From an uncultured Rubrobacteraceae bacterium (lineage in GTDB: Bacteria > Actinomycetota > Rubrobacteria > Rubrobacterales > Rubrobacteraceae): a DNA stretch of 64,000 nt. Below the pieces are notes generated by a model. That model saw nothing but the letters and a program-made list of their open reading frames with translations, was not told the DNA's origin and did not search any database. The DNA lies in assembly GCA_902806065.1 (NCBI GenBank), contig CADCVE010000092.1:1-64000 (forward strand), given 5' to 3'. Position numbers and translations under genes: made by a program. Of this stretch, positions 42,293-51,195 are shown piece after piece; the stretch's first letter is position 1, and each line of letters begins with the position of its first letter.

Positions 42293-43153
42293 TTGCCCGG
42301 GATGCGCCAGGATGTAAGAAATGGACGGTTGCCCTTTGACCTGGGCGTCTTTGACCTCGATGGTACGGTGGTACGTCGTGACCAGGTCATAACGGAGGCG
42401 ACGGTGGATGCTTTACGTGCGCTGCGCGAGCGCGGAATGCGGCTCGTGGTGGCGACGGGACGGCGCTTCGAGGGGGCATACGAGCACGCCGGGGAGCTCG
42501 GCTTCGGGGGGGAGGACCCGGTGATCTGCTACGGCGGCTCGATGGTGCGGCGGATGAACGGCGAGACCCTCCTGCACCGCACTCTGCCGAAGAACCTGAG
42601 CGTCGAGGTCCTGGAGTGGGCGGCGGCGAGAGGTCTGCACGTCCGGGTGTTCATGGACGGCAAGATAATGGTTTCTCCCGAGACCTCCGCCGCGGTCAGG
42701 TACCTGGGCCGATCTGGGGAGACGGACGTCGAGGTCGTGGAGTCTCCGGCCTCATGGCTCCGCAGCAGCGAAGCAGGCGAAGACCCGACCAAGCTAGTCA
42801 TCGTGGACCATCCCGACGATATACCCGGATGGCTGGAGGAGGCCCAGAAGGTTTTCTCCGGGCGTCTCTTCGTCACCCGGAGTCTGCCGCACTACGTCGA
42901 GATCGGCGGGTTGGAGGGCACGAAGTCATCGGCCCTGGAATTCTTGTGCGGCCTCTGGGAGGTAGACCCCGCGCGCACGCTGGCCTTTGGTGACGCGGAC
43001 AACGATATAGATATGCTCTCCTTCGCCGGTCTGGGGGTAGCGGTAGGTGGGTTAAGCGAAGAGGTCCGGGCCGCGGCAGACGCCGTGGCGCCCCCGGTAG
43101 ACGAGGATGGGGTAGCGTCGTTTATCCGGGGTATTGTCGGGGAGGAGGTCTAG
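42293..43153 (+). CDS. Cof-type HAD-superfamily phosphatase
   Basis: A 286-residue phosphatase of the haloacid dehalogenase superfamily, Cof/YidA type. Motif I is GVFDLDGTVV (Asp nucleophile and general acid), motif II is in VVATGRRF, the Lys is in EGTKSSALEF and motif IV is TLAFGDADNDIDML. The type IIB cap lies between about residues 90 and 200. Substrate a sugar phosphate or flavin-type phosphate, not decidable. TTG 42293 is preferred because GAGAGG is 6 bases upstream; ATG 42302 is the alternative. The Fpg-type gene starts right after its stop. Confidence 0.9.
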   Translation: MPGMRQDVRNGRLPFDLGVFDLDGTVVRRDQVITEATVDALRALRERGMRLVVATGRRFEGAYEHAGELGFGGEDPVICYGGSMVRRMNGETLLHRTLPKNLSVEVLEWAAARGLHVRVFMDGKIMVSPETSAAVRYLGRSGETDVEVVESPASWLRSSEAGEDPTKLVIVDHPDDIPGWLEEAQKVFSGRLFVTRSLPHYVEIGGLEGTKSSALEFLCGLWEVDPARTLAFGDADNDIDMLSFAGLGVAVGGLSEEVRAAADAVAPPVDEDGVASFIRGIVGEEV

Positions 43154-43984
43154 GTGCCCGAGCTACCGGAGGTGACGGTAATCCTCGACGACATACGCTC
43201 ACTCGCCGCTGGAAAGGAGGTCTTCCGGGCGGAGGTCTTCCGGGAGGATGTCTCTAACGCCGGGGTCAAAGAGTTCCCGCGCAGGCTCGTCGGTCGTACG
43301 CTCCAGGGTGTCGAGCGGCGCGGCAAGATCCTCATGCTCGACTTCGGCGATGTCGTGGGCGTCGTCCACCTGGTCATCTCCGGGCGCGTGGAGCGGTTAT
43401 CCGAATGGCGGGAGCCAGACAAGGAGCACACGGCCGTCATAGAGTTCGAGAGCGGGCCGGAGAGTGGACCCGTCGTGCTCGCCTTCAAAAAGCTTTGGTT
43501 GGGGTACTTCGATCTGTACGAGCCCGGACACATCGAGGAGCATCCCCTGATCTCCCGCCTCGGCCCCGACCCGTTCTCCCGGGAGTTCTCGCCCGAATAC
43601 CTGAGGAGCGTCTTCGAGCGCAAGGCCGCCATAAAGGGTCTCCTCCTCGATCAGTCCGTTGTGGCGGGGCTCGGGAATATCTACGTCGACGAAGTCCTCT
43701 TCGCCGCTAAAGTCCACCCCACCCGTAAAGCTAACACCCTCGACTCGGAAGAGATAAAGGCAGTCTACTCCGCGTCCCGCGACATACTCGGGCGAGCTAT
43801 CGAGATGCGCGGCACGACCTTTGATTCCTACCACGACGCCTTCGGCGAGAGCGGCAAGTTCCAGTATCAGCTCAAGGTCTTCGCTCGGGACGGCGAATCC
43901 TGCTACGTCTGCGGGACGGAGATCCAGAAACTGCGCGTCGCCGGCCGCGGCACCCACGTCTGCCCGACCTGCCAGCCCTCGTAG
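43154..43984 (+). CDS. mutM: formamidopyrimidine-DNA glycosylase family protein
   Basis: A 276-residue base-excision repair enzyme with N-terminal Pro2-Glu3 in MPELPEV, which form the Schiff base with the damaged nucleotide, the Lys in ERRGKILMLDF, the helix-two-turn-helix region VVAGLGNIYVDEVLFAAKVH and a C-terminal zinc finger CYVCGTEIQKLRVAGRGTHV followed by CPTC. The usual HLGMTG loop is HLVISG, so the void-filling Met is replaced; substrate range may differ from 8-oxoguanine. GTG start immediately after the HAD stop, so same operon. Length normal. Confidence 0.92.
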   Translation: MPELPEVTVILDDIRSLAAGKEVFRAEVFREDVSNAGVKEFPRRLVGRTLQGVERRGKILMLDFGDVVGVVHLVISGRVERLSEWREPDKEHTAVIEFESGPESGPVVLAFKKLWLGYFDLYEPGHIEEHPLISRLGPDPFSREFSPEYLRSVFERKAAIKGLLLDQSVVAGLGNIYVDEVLFAAKVHPTRKANTLDSEEIKAVYSASRDILGRAIEMRGTTFDSYHDAFGESGKFQYQLKVFARDGESCYVCGTEIQKLRVAGRGTHVCPTCQPS

Positions 43985-44084
43985 TTCTCGAACTCCCAAT
44001 TCATCTCTTTGCTGAACGCATTCTTGGGGTCCAACAGCGGTCCTCCATCATCACCACGGGCGGTGCTCTGAGGACAGCGGGGTT

Positions 44085-44678
44085 TTAGCTTTCTTCTCCA
44101 AGGAGATTCGGGTTGGCTTCGGCGAGCTCCCGGGCGCGGTCGTAGGAGTTCTGGGCCTCTTTGTACCCATCGCCTATTTCGGTTAGGATCTCCTCCGTGT
44201 CTTCGCGGTTGTCTTCTAGAGTCAGGTCTTGTTCGAGGGTCTCGTAGAAGGTTATCTCCCGGTTCTCAGCGGCGATCTGGGCGTCCACCCCCTCCGCAAG
44301 GAGCACGGCATACTGCGTGATCTCTTCTTCGACATTAAGGTCCTGTATCTCGGAGAGTGGTTCGCGAGCCCCGTCGAGCGTGTCTCGCGCCTCCTGCATA
44401 GTCTCCCGCGCCTGGGCGATCTCCTCTATATCCTCTTCCTGAATAGTATCGTCATCGGAGCTGGACCCCCCGGATTCCACGGCCGCCCTGGCCTCTTCAT
44501 AGGTACCGCGGGCTTCCTCGAAGAGACGGTTGTGTTCTTGTATAGTTTCGTTGGCCTCCACGACGTAGTCGTTGGCCTGCTCGTAAGGATCCCCGGAGAG
44601 GCCGGAGCAGCCGGTCGCAAAGGACAGTGCGAGCGTTATTACAACGAGAAGTACCGGACGAACTAAAATACGCATCAT
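44085..44678 (-). CDS. coiled-coil lipoprotein
   Basis: A 197-residue exported protein. Signal sequence VRPVLLVVITLALSFATGCSG with the lipobox ATGC at about residue 24. The mature part is nearly all helical with heptads rich in Glu, Ala and Arg (YEQANDYVVEANETIQEHNR and onward), interrupted by an Asp/Ser-rich segment near residue 72. Likely a membrane-bound structural or envelope-stress protein; the family is not known to me. Its ATG overlaps the ATG of the divergent gene by two bases. Confidence 0.75.
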   Translation of the reverse strand: MMRILVRPVLLVVITLALSFATGCSGLSGDPYEQANDYVVEANETIQEHNRLFEEARGTYEEARAAVESGGSSSDDDTIQEEDIEEIAQARETMQEARDTLDGAREPLSEIQDLNVEEEITQYAVLLAEGVDAQIAAENREITFYETLEQDLTLEDNREDTEEILTEIGDGYKEAQNSYDRARELAEANPNLLGEES

Positions 44679-44776
44679 GAGTGAGAGCAGCTTACCACCC
44701 TTCGGACCTGCGAGGTTCCGTCATCTCCTGAAGACCTTTCAACCCGGTTCACGCCTGAAAAAGGCGCTGAGTCGAA

Positions 44777-45129
44777 TGCATTCCCACGGACACGCTACAA
44801 CCGGACCCCTCCAGAAAACAAACCTCAATCTCCGGGCCAACCACACCCTCCACGAGTACCTCAGCGCCCACGCCGCTAACCTGGAGCGGGCAGTGAGGCT
44901 CGAAGAGAAGGCTAAACGGTTGGAGGAGGCCGGGACCCCGAGCGAGAGCGTTCGTAATCGTGCGGAACGGGCGCGTGGAGAGGTCGTTGTGGGGCTCGCG
45001 ACGTTGCGGGCCTCCTTTACCAAGGCCGTCGGCGAACGCGAAGGGGCGTACGCCGCCTTCGACGGGGCGTTGGAGACTCAATGCCCGGCCTTTGCGCCGC
45101 GCCGTTGCTCGAACCAGCGCTCCCGGTAA
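44777..45129 (+). CDS. hypothetical helical protein
   Basis: The frame is open from ATG 44677 (150 residues) but that start overlaps the divergent lipoprotein's start, leaving no room for either promoter. ATG 44777, which gives 117 residues starting MHSHGHATTG, is as likely. The body is an amphipathic helix rich in Ala, Glu and Arg (LERAVRLEEKAKRLEEAG) with no membrane segment. Not recognised. The first 33 codons upstream of 44777 have a less typical composition. Confidence 0.5.
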
Positions 45130-45183
45130 CTCATGTAACACCGCCGCCTACGTCGCCGGGTTACAGGTACCTCGCTCGCTCTC

Positions 45184-45639
45184 CTAACTCCCGGAGCCGA
45201 AGGCGCCGAAGACGTCTTTGGCGATCCTGCGCGCTTCCGAGCCAGTCTGCGGGCTGAAAAATACAAAGGCCCCGGCAGCTAGTAGGAGGAGCAGCAGGAG
45301 CTTGCCTCCACCGCCACCGCTTTTGACCTTCTGGCCTCGAATACGCTTCGTCCCTTCCTGCACGGCTCCGACCGCCGCCTCGACCTCCTTGCGGAGCTTC
45401 GGGTCGTCCCAGAGCCTCGCCACGATTTCGGTCGGCTCCTCGTCGGAGAGTTCGTCCAGCACCTTGCGGCTCGCCTCTAACAGGGTACGAATGTTATCCC
45501 GTAGGTCGTCGTCATAGAGCAGTCTCTCGGCTATAGGCCTCGCCCCGCCAAACGCGGTAGCTAGCGCGGCAGCCGGGACGAGCGATGAACCCCGAGCTTC
45601 CTCTTTCAGCTTCTCTGCCCGCGACTTTCTTCCGAACAA
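45184..45639 (-). CDS. hypothetical protein with one membrane helix
   Basis: A 151-residue protein. A basic N-terminus (MFGRKSRAEKLKEEARG) leads to an Ala/Leu-rich helical region, a Glu/Arg helix (about 75-100), a short Gly-rich hinge (SGGGGGK) and the membrane helix LLLLLLLAAGAFVFFSP, with 20 residues after it. This layout, a cytoplasmic helical domain and a C-terminal anchor, resembles YtxH-like general stress proteins in shape only. The ATG follows GGGAGG. It lies between the coiled-coil gene and ileS. Confidence 0.65.
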   Translation of the reverse strand: MFGRKSRAEKLKEEARGSSLVPAAALATAFGGARPIAERLLYDDDLRDNIRTLLEASRKVLDELSDEEPTEIVARLWDDPKLRKEVEAAVGAVQEGTKRIRGQKVKSGGGGGKLLLLLLLAAGAFVFFSPQTGSEARRIAKDVFGAFGSGS

Positions 45640-45709
45640 CTGAACCTCCCTCTCTCTGCCTACTGCTTAGTTTCCTTGAGTTCACACTATACCCGTTTTC
45701 GGCGGTCCT

Positions 45710-48700
45710 TTACCCCGAACCTACCTTGCCGAACCGCTCCATCACCAACCAGAGCTCCTCACCATCCACTGACAAGCCGCCGTTGGCCTCTGCTTCGCTG
45801 GCCGCGCCGCCGGTGCCGGATTCGCCGTCGAGCGTGAGCTCCCGGGCCAGCACCTCGGACTTGAAGTAGCCACCCCAGCGGCCTTTTAACAGGTCTAAGA
45901 GCCTGGGGCTCCCCCGAAGCGTCACGGAGATAGTCTCCTCGATCTCGAACCCCTTCTCACGCCGCAGGTTCTGTACTTTATGCACGAGTTCCCGCACCAG
46001 GCCCTCATCCACAAGCTCGGAGTCTAGCTCCGTCCTGAGGGCAACAATCAAATCTTCACCTTTGTAGAGGGTGTAGCCGGATCGTTGACCAACTATTGGA
46101 AACAGTTCGCTAGGAGTGAGGGTGATTTCCTCTCCTTCCGCAACTATTGTGACAGGTTCTCCAATATCTACTGCACGAGCGGCGGTGCTTGGCGGCACGT
46201 TAAGGAGAGCGTCGTGAATGCTTGGTACTAGCCTTCCGTACTTTGGCCCCAGCACAGAAAGATTAGGCCGCAGTTCGTAAGCAACCACATCCTCTGGCCC
46301 TCCGAAACGGAGCTCTTTGACGTTCAACTCGTCGAGGATGATGTCCTGCAAACTCTCCACAGCTTCTTGAGTTTGTGAGAAACCCTCTGGATGCCCACTA
46401 GGAGCTATTATTACCTCACGCAAGGGCTGGCGGTTCTTTATCGCTGCGGCGTTGCGGACGGACCTACCGAGAGCCACGACCCGTCGTGCCGCCGCCATGT
46501 GCCGTGAAAGCTCCTCGTTCACGAGATCCCCATCAACCTGCGGCCAATCTGCCAGATGTACGCTCCCGGGTGCCCCGGAGTCTACGTTAACGACCAGGTT
46601 CTGGTACAGCGACTCGGCTATAAACGGGGTGAAAGGCGCACTTAGTTTGGCGATGGCGACGAGGCATTCGTAGAGGGTGGAGTGCGCCGCCTTCTTGTCC
46701 AGGTCGTCCTCGCCCTTCCAGAAGCGGCGGCGGCTGCGCCTGACGTACCAGTTGGAGAGCTCGTCCACGAACTCGCCCAAAGCGCGTCCGGCGGCCGTCA
46801 CGTCATAGGCGTCGAGCCGCTCGGTGACGGTCTTTGCCGTTAGCTGAAGCTCGCTCAAGGCCCAGCGGTCCATGAGGCTGCGCCGGGCCGGCTCCACGTA
46901 GTCCCTCACCGGGTCGAAGCCGTCGATCCTCGCGTAGGTAACGAAGAAGGAGTAAGTGTTCCAGAGCGTAAGGAGGTGTTTGCGGACGGCTTCGTCTACC
47001 TGGTCCGGGCTGAAGCGCCTGGGGTTGCCGGGGCTCGTCGCGGTGTAGAGCGCCCAGCGCAGGGCATCGGCGCCCTGCTTCTCGAAGACCTCCCACGGGT
47101 CCACGACGTTGCCCCGGCTCTTGCTCATCTTTTTACCCTCTGCGTCGAGGACGTGCCCAAGGACGAGACAGGTCCTGTACGAGCTCCTGCCGAAGAGCAT
47201 CGTCGAGACCGCGAGGAGCGAGTAGAACCACCCGCGCGTCTGATCCACAGCCTCACAGATAAAGTCCGCCGGAAACTCCAGCTCGAACTCTTCTCTGTTC
47301 TCCCGTGGATAGTGCTGCTGGGCAAAAGGCATGCTCCCGGAATCGAACCACGCGTCAAGTACCTCCGGTACGCGCGCCGCCTCTTCGCCGCACTCCTCAC
47401 ACTGTATCTTGACTTCGTCTACGTATGGACGGTGCAAGTCATCCGGGACGATGTTCAGAGAGCGTTCCTTTAGCTCCTCGACACTACCTACCACGGTGGT
47501 GTGGAGGTTCTCGCAGCGCCAGATGGGGAGCGGGGTACCCCAGTAGCGTTCGCGGGAGAGAGCCCAGTCCACGTTGTTGCGCAGCCAGTCTCCAAAGCGG
47601 CCCCACTTTATGTGCTCCGGGACCCAGTTTATGTTCTCGTTCTCGTGCAGCAGGTCGTCGAGCACGGCAGTGGTCCTCGCGTACCAGGCCTTTTTGGCGT
47701 AGTAGAGCAAGGGTGTCCCGCACCGCCAGCAGTGCGGGTAGGAGTGCTCGTAATCCTCTGCGTGGAAGAGAGAACCTCTCTCCCTAAGCTCCTCGACCAG
47801 GCCCGGATCCGCCTCTTTGACGAACACACCCGCGAATTGCCCCACACGTTCGTCGAAGGTACCGTCGGGCTTTACGGGGTGGATAACGGGGAGGTTGTAT
47901 CTGCGCCCCGTCCTCGCGTCGTCCTCGCCGTAGGCCGGGGCGGTATGTACGAGTCCGGTGCCCTCGGTCGTGGTTACGTAGTCGCCGAGGACGACGGTAA
48001 AGAGGTTCCCGGAGTCCTCGACGGGGATGTAGTCGAAGGGGCGACGGTACTTCTTGCCTTCGAGGTCGCGGCCTTTTGTGGTGGCGAGTATTTTGTGGTC
48101 GCCTTCCCCGAGGACTTTTTCGATGAGGTCTGTAGCCAGGATCACCCGCTCGCCACCAGCTTCGCCGACTTCCACGGTCGCGTAATCGACGTTCGGGTTG
48201 GCCGCGACGGCGGTGTTGGAGACGAGGGTCCAGGGGGTCGTGGTCCAGATGAGGAGGCTCGTGTTTTCCTCATCGACCAGCGGTAGCTTGACATAGACGC
48301 TCGGGTCGGTGACGGTTTCGTAGCCCATTGCGACCTCTGCGGAGGAGAGTGAGGTCTGGTCGCGGGGGCAGTGAGCGGTGACCTTGTAGCCTTCGTAAAG
48401 GAGGTCCTTGCCGTACAGGTCCTTGAGGGCCCACCACACGCTTTCGACGTAGGAGTTGTCCAGGGTCCAGTAGGCGTGCTCCATATCCACCCAGAAGCCC
48501 AGGCGGGCGCTCATCTCGCGCCACTCCTCGACATAGCGGTACACGGACTCCCTGCACAGGCGGTTGAACTCTTCGATGCCGTACTCTTCGACGTCGTTCT
48601 TGCCGGCGAGCCCCAGCTCTTTCTCGACCTGCAGCTCGACGGGGAGGCCGTGGCAGTCCCAGCCGCCCTTGCGCTCTACCCGGTACCCACGCATCGTTTT

Positions 48701-48916
48701 GTAACGTGGGATCAAGTCCTTAAAAGCCCTCGCCAACGCGTGGTGAAATCCCGGCCTCCCATTTGCCGTCGGCGGCCCTTCGTAGAAGACGAGAGGGTTG
48801 TCTTTAGGGCGTTGCTCGACGGATTTCTCGAACGCCCCGGTCCTCTCCCACAGTTGCAGGATCTCCGCTTCAAGCTTCGGGAAATTAACCTGCGGCCTCA
48901 CCTGCTCGAACGCCAT
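45710..48916 (-). CDS. ileS: isoleucyl-tRNA synthetase (type 2)
   Basis: A 1068-residue class I synthetase. The HIGH-equivalent is NGRPGFHHALARAF, where GFHH replaces HIGH as in eukaryote-like type 2 enzymes; KMSKS is intact in EGKKMSKSRGNVVDPW. The editing (CP1) domain includes TTTPWTLVSNTAVAANP. The C-terminal anticodon-binding region runs from about residue 660, with a longer tail typical of type 2 IleRS, which are less sensitive to mupirocin. ATG 48916 is chosen since AGGAGG precedes it by 9 bases. The T-box leader lies upstream. Confidence 0.96.
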   Translation of the reverse strand: MAFEQVRPQVNFPKLEAEILQLWERTGAFEKSVEQRPKDNPLVFYEGPPTANGRPGFHHALARAFKDLIPRYKTMRGYRVERKGGWDCHGLPVELQVEKELGLAGKNDVEEYGIEEFNRLCRESVYRYVEEWREMSARLGFWVDMEHAYWTLDNSYVESVWWALKDLYGKDLLYEGYKVTAHCPRDQTSLSSAEVAMGYETVTDPSVYVKLPLVDEENTSLLIWTTTPWTLVSNTAVAANPNVDYATVEVGEAGGERVILATDLIEKVLGEGDHKILATTKGRDLEGKKYRRPFDYIPVEDSGNLFTVVLGDYVTTTEGTGLVHTAPAYGEDDARTGRRYNLPVIHPVKPDGTFDERVGQFAGVFVKEADPGLVEELRERGSLFHAEDYEHSYPHCWRCGTPLLYYAKKAWYARTTAVLDDLLHENENINWVPEHIKWGRFGDWLRNNVDWALSRERYWGTPLPIWRCENLHTTVVGSVEELKERSLNIVPDDLHRPYVDEVKIQCEECGEEAARVPEVLDAWFDSGSMPFAQQHYPRENREEFELEFPADFICEAVDQTRGWFYSLLAVSTMLFGRSSYRTCLVLGHVLDAEGKKMSKSRGNVVDPWEVFEKQGADALRWALYTATSPGNPRRFSPDQVDEAVRKHLLTLWNTYSFFVTYARIDGFDPVRDYVEPARRSLMDRWALSELQLTAKTVTERLDAYDVTAAGRALGEFVDELSNWYVRRSRRRFWKGEDDLDKKAAHSTLYECLVAIAKLSAPFTPFIAESLYQNLVVNVDSGAPGSVHLADWPQVDGDLVNEELSRHMAAARRVVALGRSVRNAAAIKNRQPLREVIIAPSGHPEGFSQTQEAVESLQDIILDELNVKELRFGGPEDVVAYELRPNLSVLGPKYGRLVPSIHDALLNVPPSTAARAVDIGEPVTIVAEGEEITLTPSELFPIVGQRSGYTLYKGEDLIVALRTELDSELVDEGLVRELVHKVQNLRREKGFEIEETISVTLRGSPRLLDLLKGRWGGYFKSEVLARELTLDGESGTGGAASEAEANGGLSVDGEELWLVMERFGKVGSG

Positions 48917-48948
48917 ATCTCCAAGCCTCCTCACATAAATCCTCATAC

Positions 48949-49262
48949 AAAACCCCCGCCCTCGCGGACGGAGCCGGATATGACTCCTCCACGGGGACGG
49001 GGGCTCTTGTCTCTGGAGACCCTCGCGGTACCACCCCGCTTGCCCGGAACATAAATCTTCCGGGCCTCTCTCGTACGCTGTAACGGGCGGACCCGGCCGG
49101 TTCTACTAACGTCTGAGCAGAGCGTATGCGACGCGGTGCCCTCCGCTTTCGGGCGGCGGCTCTGGGAGGATCTTCGGGCCGTTCTCCGCGCCGGGCTTCA
49201 CACCACCCCCGACTCGCTCTCGCGGAGCTTTACGACCGTACTCGTTCCCATCGTAGCCTGTA
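48949..49262 (-). ncRNA. T-box leader of ileS
   Basis: Read on the minus strand, Stem I has the AGCGAG...GGTGGTGTGAAGCC segment near 49210, a specifier loop CCGAAGATCCTCC with the isoleucine codon ATC at 49171-49169, and the T-box itself GGGGTGGTACCGCG at 49037-49024. The latter contains the TGGN-type bulge that pairs with the tRNA acceptor end. A G+C-rich hairpin then pairs GCCCCCGTCCCCG with CGAGGGCGGGGG and ends in TTTTG (48949-48952). Uncharged tRNA-Ile would favour the alternative fold and ileS expression. Confidence 0.92.
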
Positions 49263-49355
49263 GATGTTTTGTAGCCCTAAAGAGCGAGCATGTCAAGGCG
49301 CGGCCACGACGTTCGGGTTCGACTAGAAAAACCCTCTGGTGCGTATAAACACCCG

Positions 49356-50498
49356 ATGAGTAACTTGCAATGGGGTAGCGGATCGGCTGCCCGAAGAGAG
49401 GAGAGTACATTGCAGCCCCCCGACAAGCACCCTGGCATGATCGTCCAGGACCAGCAGCCCTTTAACGCTGAATCACCCCTTGGTATGTTGAGGCAAAGCT
49501 TCTTGACACCTGAGGAGATCTTCTACATCCGCAACCACGGCTCTATTCCCGAGGTGGATCCCACCTCCTACCGCCTCACCGTCTCCGGTATGGTGGAGAG
49601 CCCGTTGAATCTCTCACTGCAAGAGCTACGAAACGAGTTCCCCGAGGAGACCGTTACAGCAACCGTACAGTGCGCCGGCAACCGCCGTTACGGGCTTATG
49701 GAGGCACGAGAGATACCGGGCGAGACGCCCTGGGGTGCTGGAGCTATCGGCAACGCCCGGTGGACCGGAGTTCCCTTGCGGGAGGTCCTGATGGCGGCCG
49801 GTGTCGAGGAAGCGGCCCGGCACATAGCTTTTTCTGGCCTGGATGAGATCGAGGAGGGCTGGAGTCCGAACTTCGGGGGCTCGATCCCCCTGTACAAAGG
49901 CATGAGCCCGGAGGTTCTCCTGGCCTACGAGATGAACGGCGAGGCGTTGTCGCCCGAGCACGGAATCCCGCTGCGGGTGGTGGTGCCCGGATTCCTGGGA
50001 GCCAGAAGCGTCAAATGGCTCTCCGGCATTACACTCCAGGAAGCCCCCTCAGACAACTACTTCCAGGCCCACGAGTACAAGTTATTCCCGCCCTACACAG
50101 TGGAGCAGCCTGACCACCCCTCCGAAGGGTTCGCGTTGGGTGAGACTCCAATAAACGCCGTCACCTGTGAACCTTTAGACGGTTCGTCGGTGCGGGCCGC
50201 TCACGTAACTTGTCGCGGCTACGCCGTGGCGGGCGGCGGACGTCGCATCGAGCGTGTGGACCTGACCACCGACGGGGGGCAAACGTGGGTCGGTGCGGAA
50301 CTTCGGGAGGGGGAGGAATACGCGTGGGCCTGGCGCTTCTGGGAGGCCACTCTGGAGCTAAACTCCGGCGAGCACCGGATCGCCGTCCGGGCCGTGGATT
50401 CGGCCGCCGATACCCAGCCGGAGAGCGCCGCGAGCATCTGGAACTTCAAGGGTTACGCCAACAACTCCTGGCACAGGATAACGGTGAACGCGCGGTGA
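49356..50498 (+). CDS. sulfite-oxidase-fold molybdoenzyme, soluble
   Basis: A 380-residue protein of the sulfite oxidase family with molybdenum cofactor. The cofactor Cys lies in TATVQCAGNRR, the substrate/cofactor region in VVVPGFLGARSVKWL. The C-terminal immunoglobulin-like dimerization domain (RVDLTTDGGQTWVGAEL) is complete. No signal peptide, so it seems cytosolic unless the start is wrong; ATG 49356 is the first good start. It oxidises sulfite or reduces another oxo compound. Its TGA overlaps the GTG of the DUF202 gene. MoeA at 14.6 kb would supply the cofactor. Confidence 0.9.
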   Translation: MSNLQWGSGSAARREESTLQPPDKHPGMIVQDQQPFNAESPLGMLRQSFLTPEEIFYIRNHGSIPEVDPTSYRLTVSGMVESPLNLSLQELRNEFPEETVTATVQCAGNRRYGLMEAREIPGETPWGAGAIGNARWTGVPLREVLMAAGVEEAARHIAFSGLDEIEEGWSPNFGGSIPLYKGMSPEVLLAYEMNGEALSPEHGIPLRVVVPGFLGARSVKWLSGITLQEAPSDNYFQAHEYKLFPPYTVEQPDHPSEGFALGETPINAVTCEPLDGSSVRAAHVTCRGYAVAGGGRRIERVDLTTDGGQTWVGAELREGEEYAWAWRFWEATLELNSGEHRIAVRAVDSAADTQPESAASIWNFKGYANNSWHRITVNAR

Positions 50499-50857
50499 GT
50501 TCCGAGAAGGGGTCGGGTGAAGGGACCGGGGGGACCGAAGCGCGGGAGCACCTGGCTAACGAGAGGACACTGCTTGCTTGGGTAAGGACCGGTGTGAGCC
50601 TCATCTCCTTCGGGCTCGTGGTCGAGAGGATCGGGGCGCAGATAGGCTCGACCGGGGCCTCGGGGCTCTTCGGGATCGGGCTGGCCGTCCTCGGGTGTGT
50701 CGCCCTCGTCATGGGGACCTTCCAATTCCTCCGTAGCCGTCGGGGGATAGCTTCAGGTGACTTCGTCTCCACGGCGTCTGCCTACATGGTGGTCGTGGCC
50801 GGAAGTCTGGCGCTCGCCGGAGTATTCATAATCTACGTCCTGCTCAGTAACGGCTAG
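50495..50857 (+). CDS. DUF202/YidH-family membrane protein
   Basis: A 120-residue protein with three membrane helices. The family block REHLANERTLLAWVRTGVSL is near residue 18; then helices SLISFGLVVE, LFGIGLAVLGCVALVMG and VVVAGSLALAGVFIIYVLL. Function of DUF202 proteins is not established. GTG 50495 overlaps the preceding TGA, so it is coupled to the molybdoenzyme gene; the reason for the pairing is unknown. Confidence 0.88.
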   Translation: MSSEKGSGEGTGGTEAREHLANERTLLAWVRTGVSLISFGLVVERIGAQIGSTGASGLFGIGLAVLGCVALVMGTFQFLRSRRGIASGDFVSTASAYMVVVAGSLALAGVFIIYVLLSNG

Positions 50858-51195
50858 AACGGGATAAAGACCTCGCGATAGTTGGTGGCCTTGTCGCTCT
50901 TTGGAGGCTGCCCCCGGCGCTGATCGTCAGCATCGAGCAGCGGCGCCATAACCTGCGGGTCGGCGATGCTCGTCTCGGGTCGATTGGTTCGATCTAGGAG
51001 TTAGTCTTTGAGGGCACGCGAGATTTGGACGGGGTGTCGCGTGTTGGTGAGATGTTCTGCGATGGGTCCGGTGATCCGAAAACAACCCAGCTACCGTAAT
51101 TACAATTAAGATTCGGGTAACAACTTGGCGGTACACTCATCTTAAAGGCCGGAAGGCTGGAGATTTGTGGCTATGCTAGTTCGGAGAGCAGACGT
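50858..51195. other. 338-base gap with a minus-strand gene relic
   Basis: No intact gene. On the minus strand a frame of about 50 codons ending at TAG 50854-50856 reads RPETSIADPQVMAPLLDADD, then NYREVFIPF, and looks like the C-terminus of a real protein, but has no start and a TAA just upstream (about 51007). Family not recognised. The right end carries the promoter of the membrane-anchored molybdoenzyme. Confidence 0.35.
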
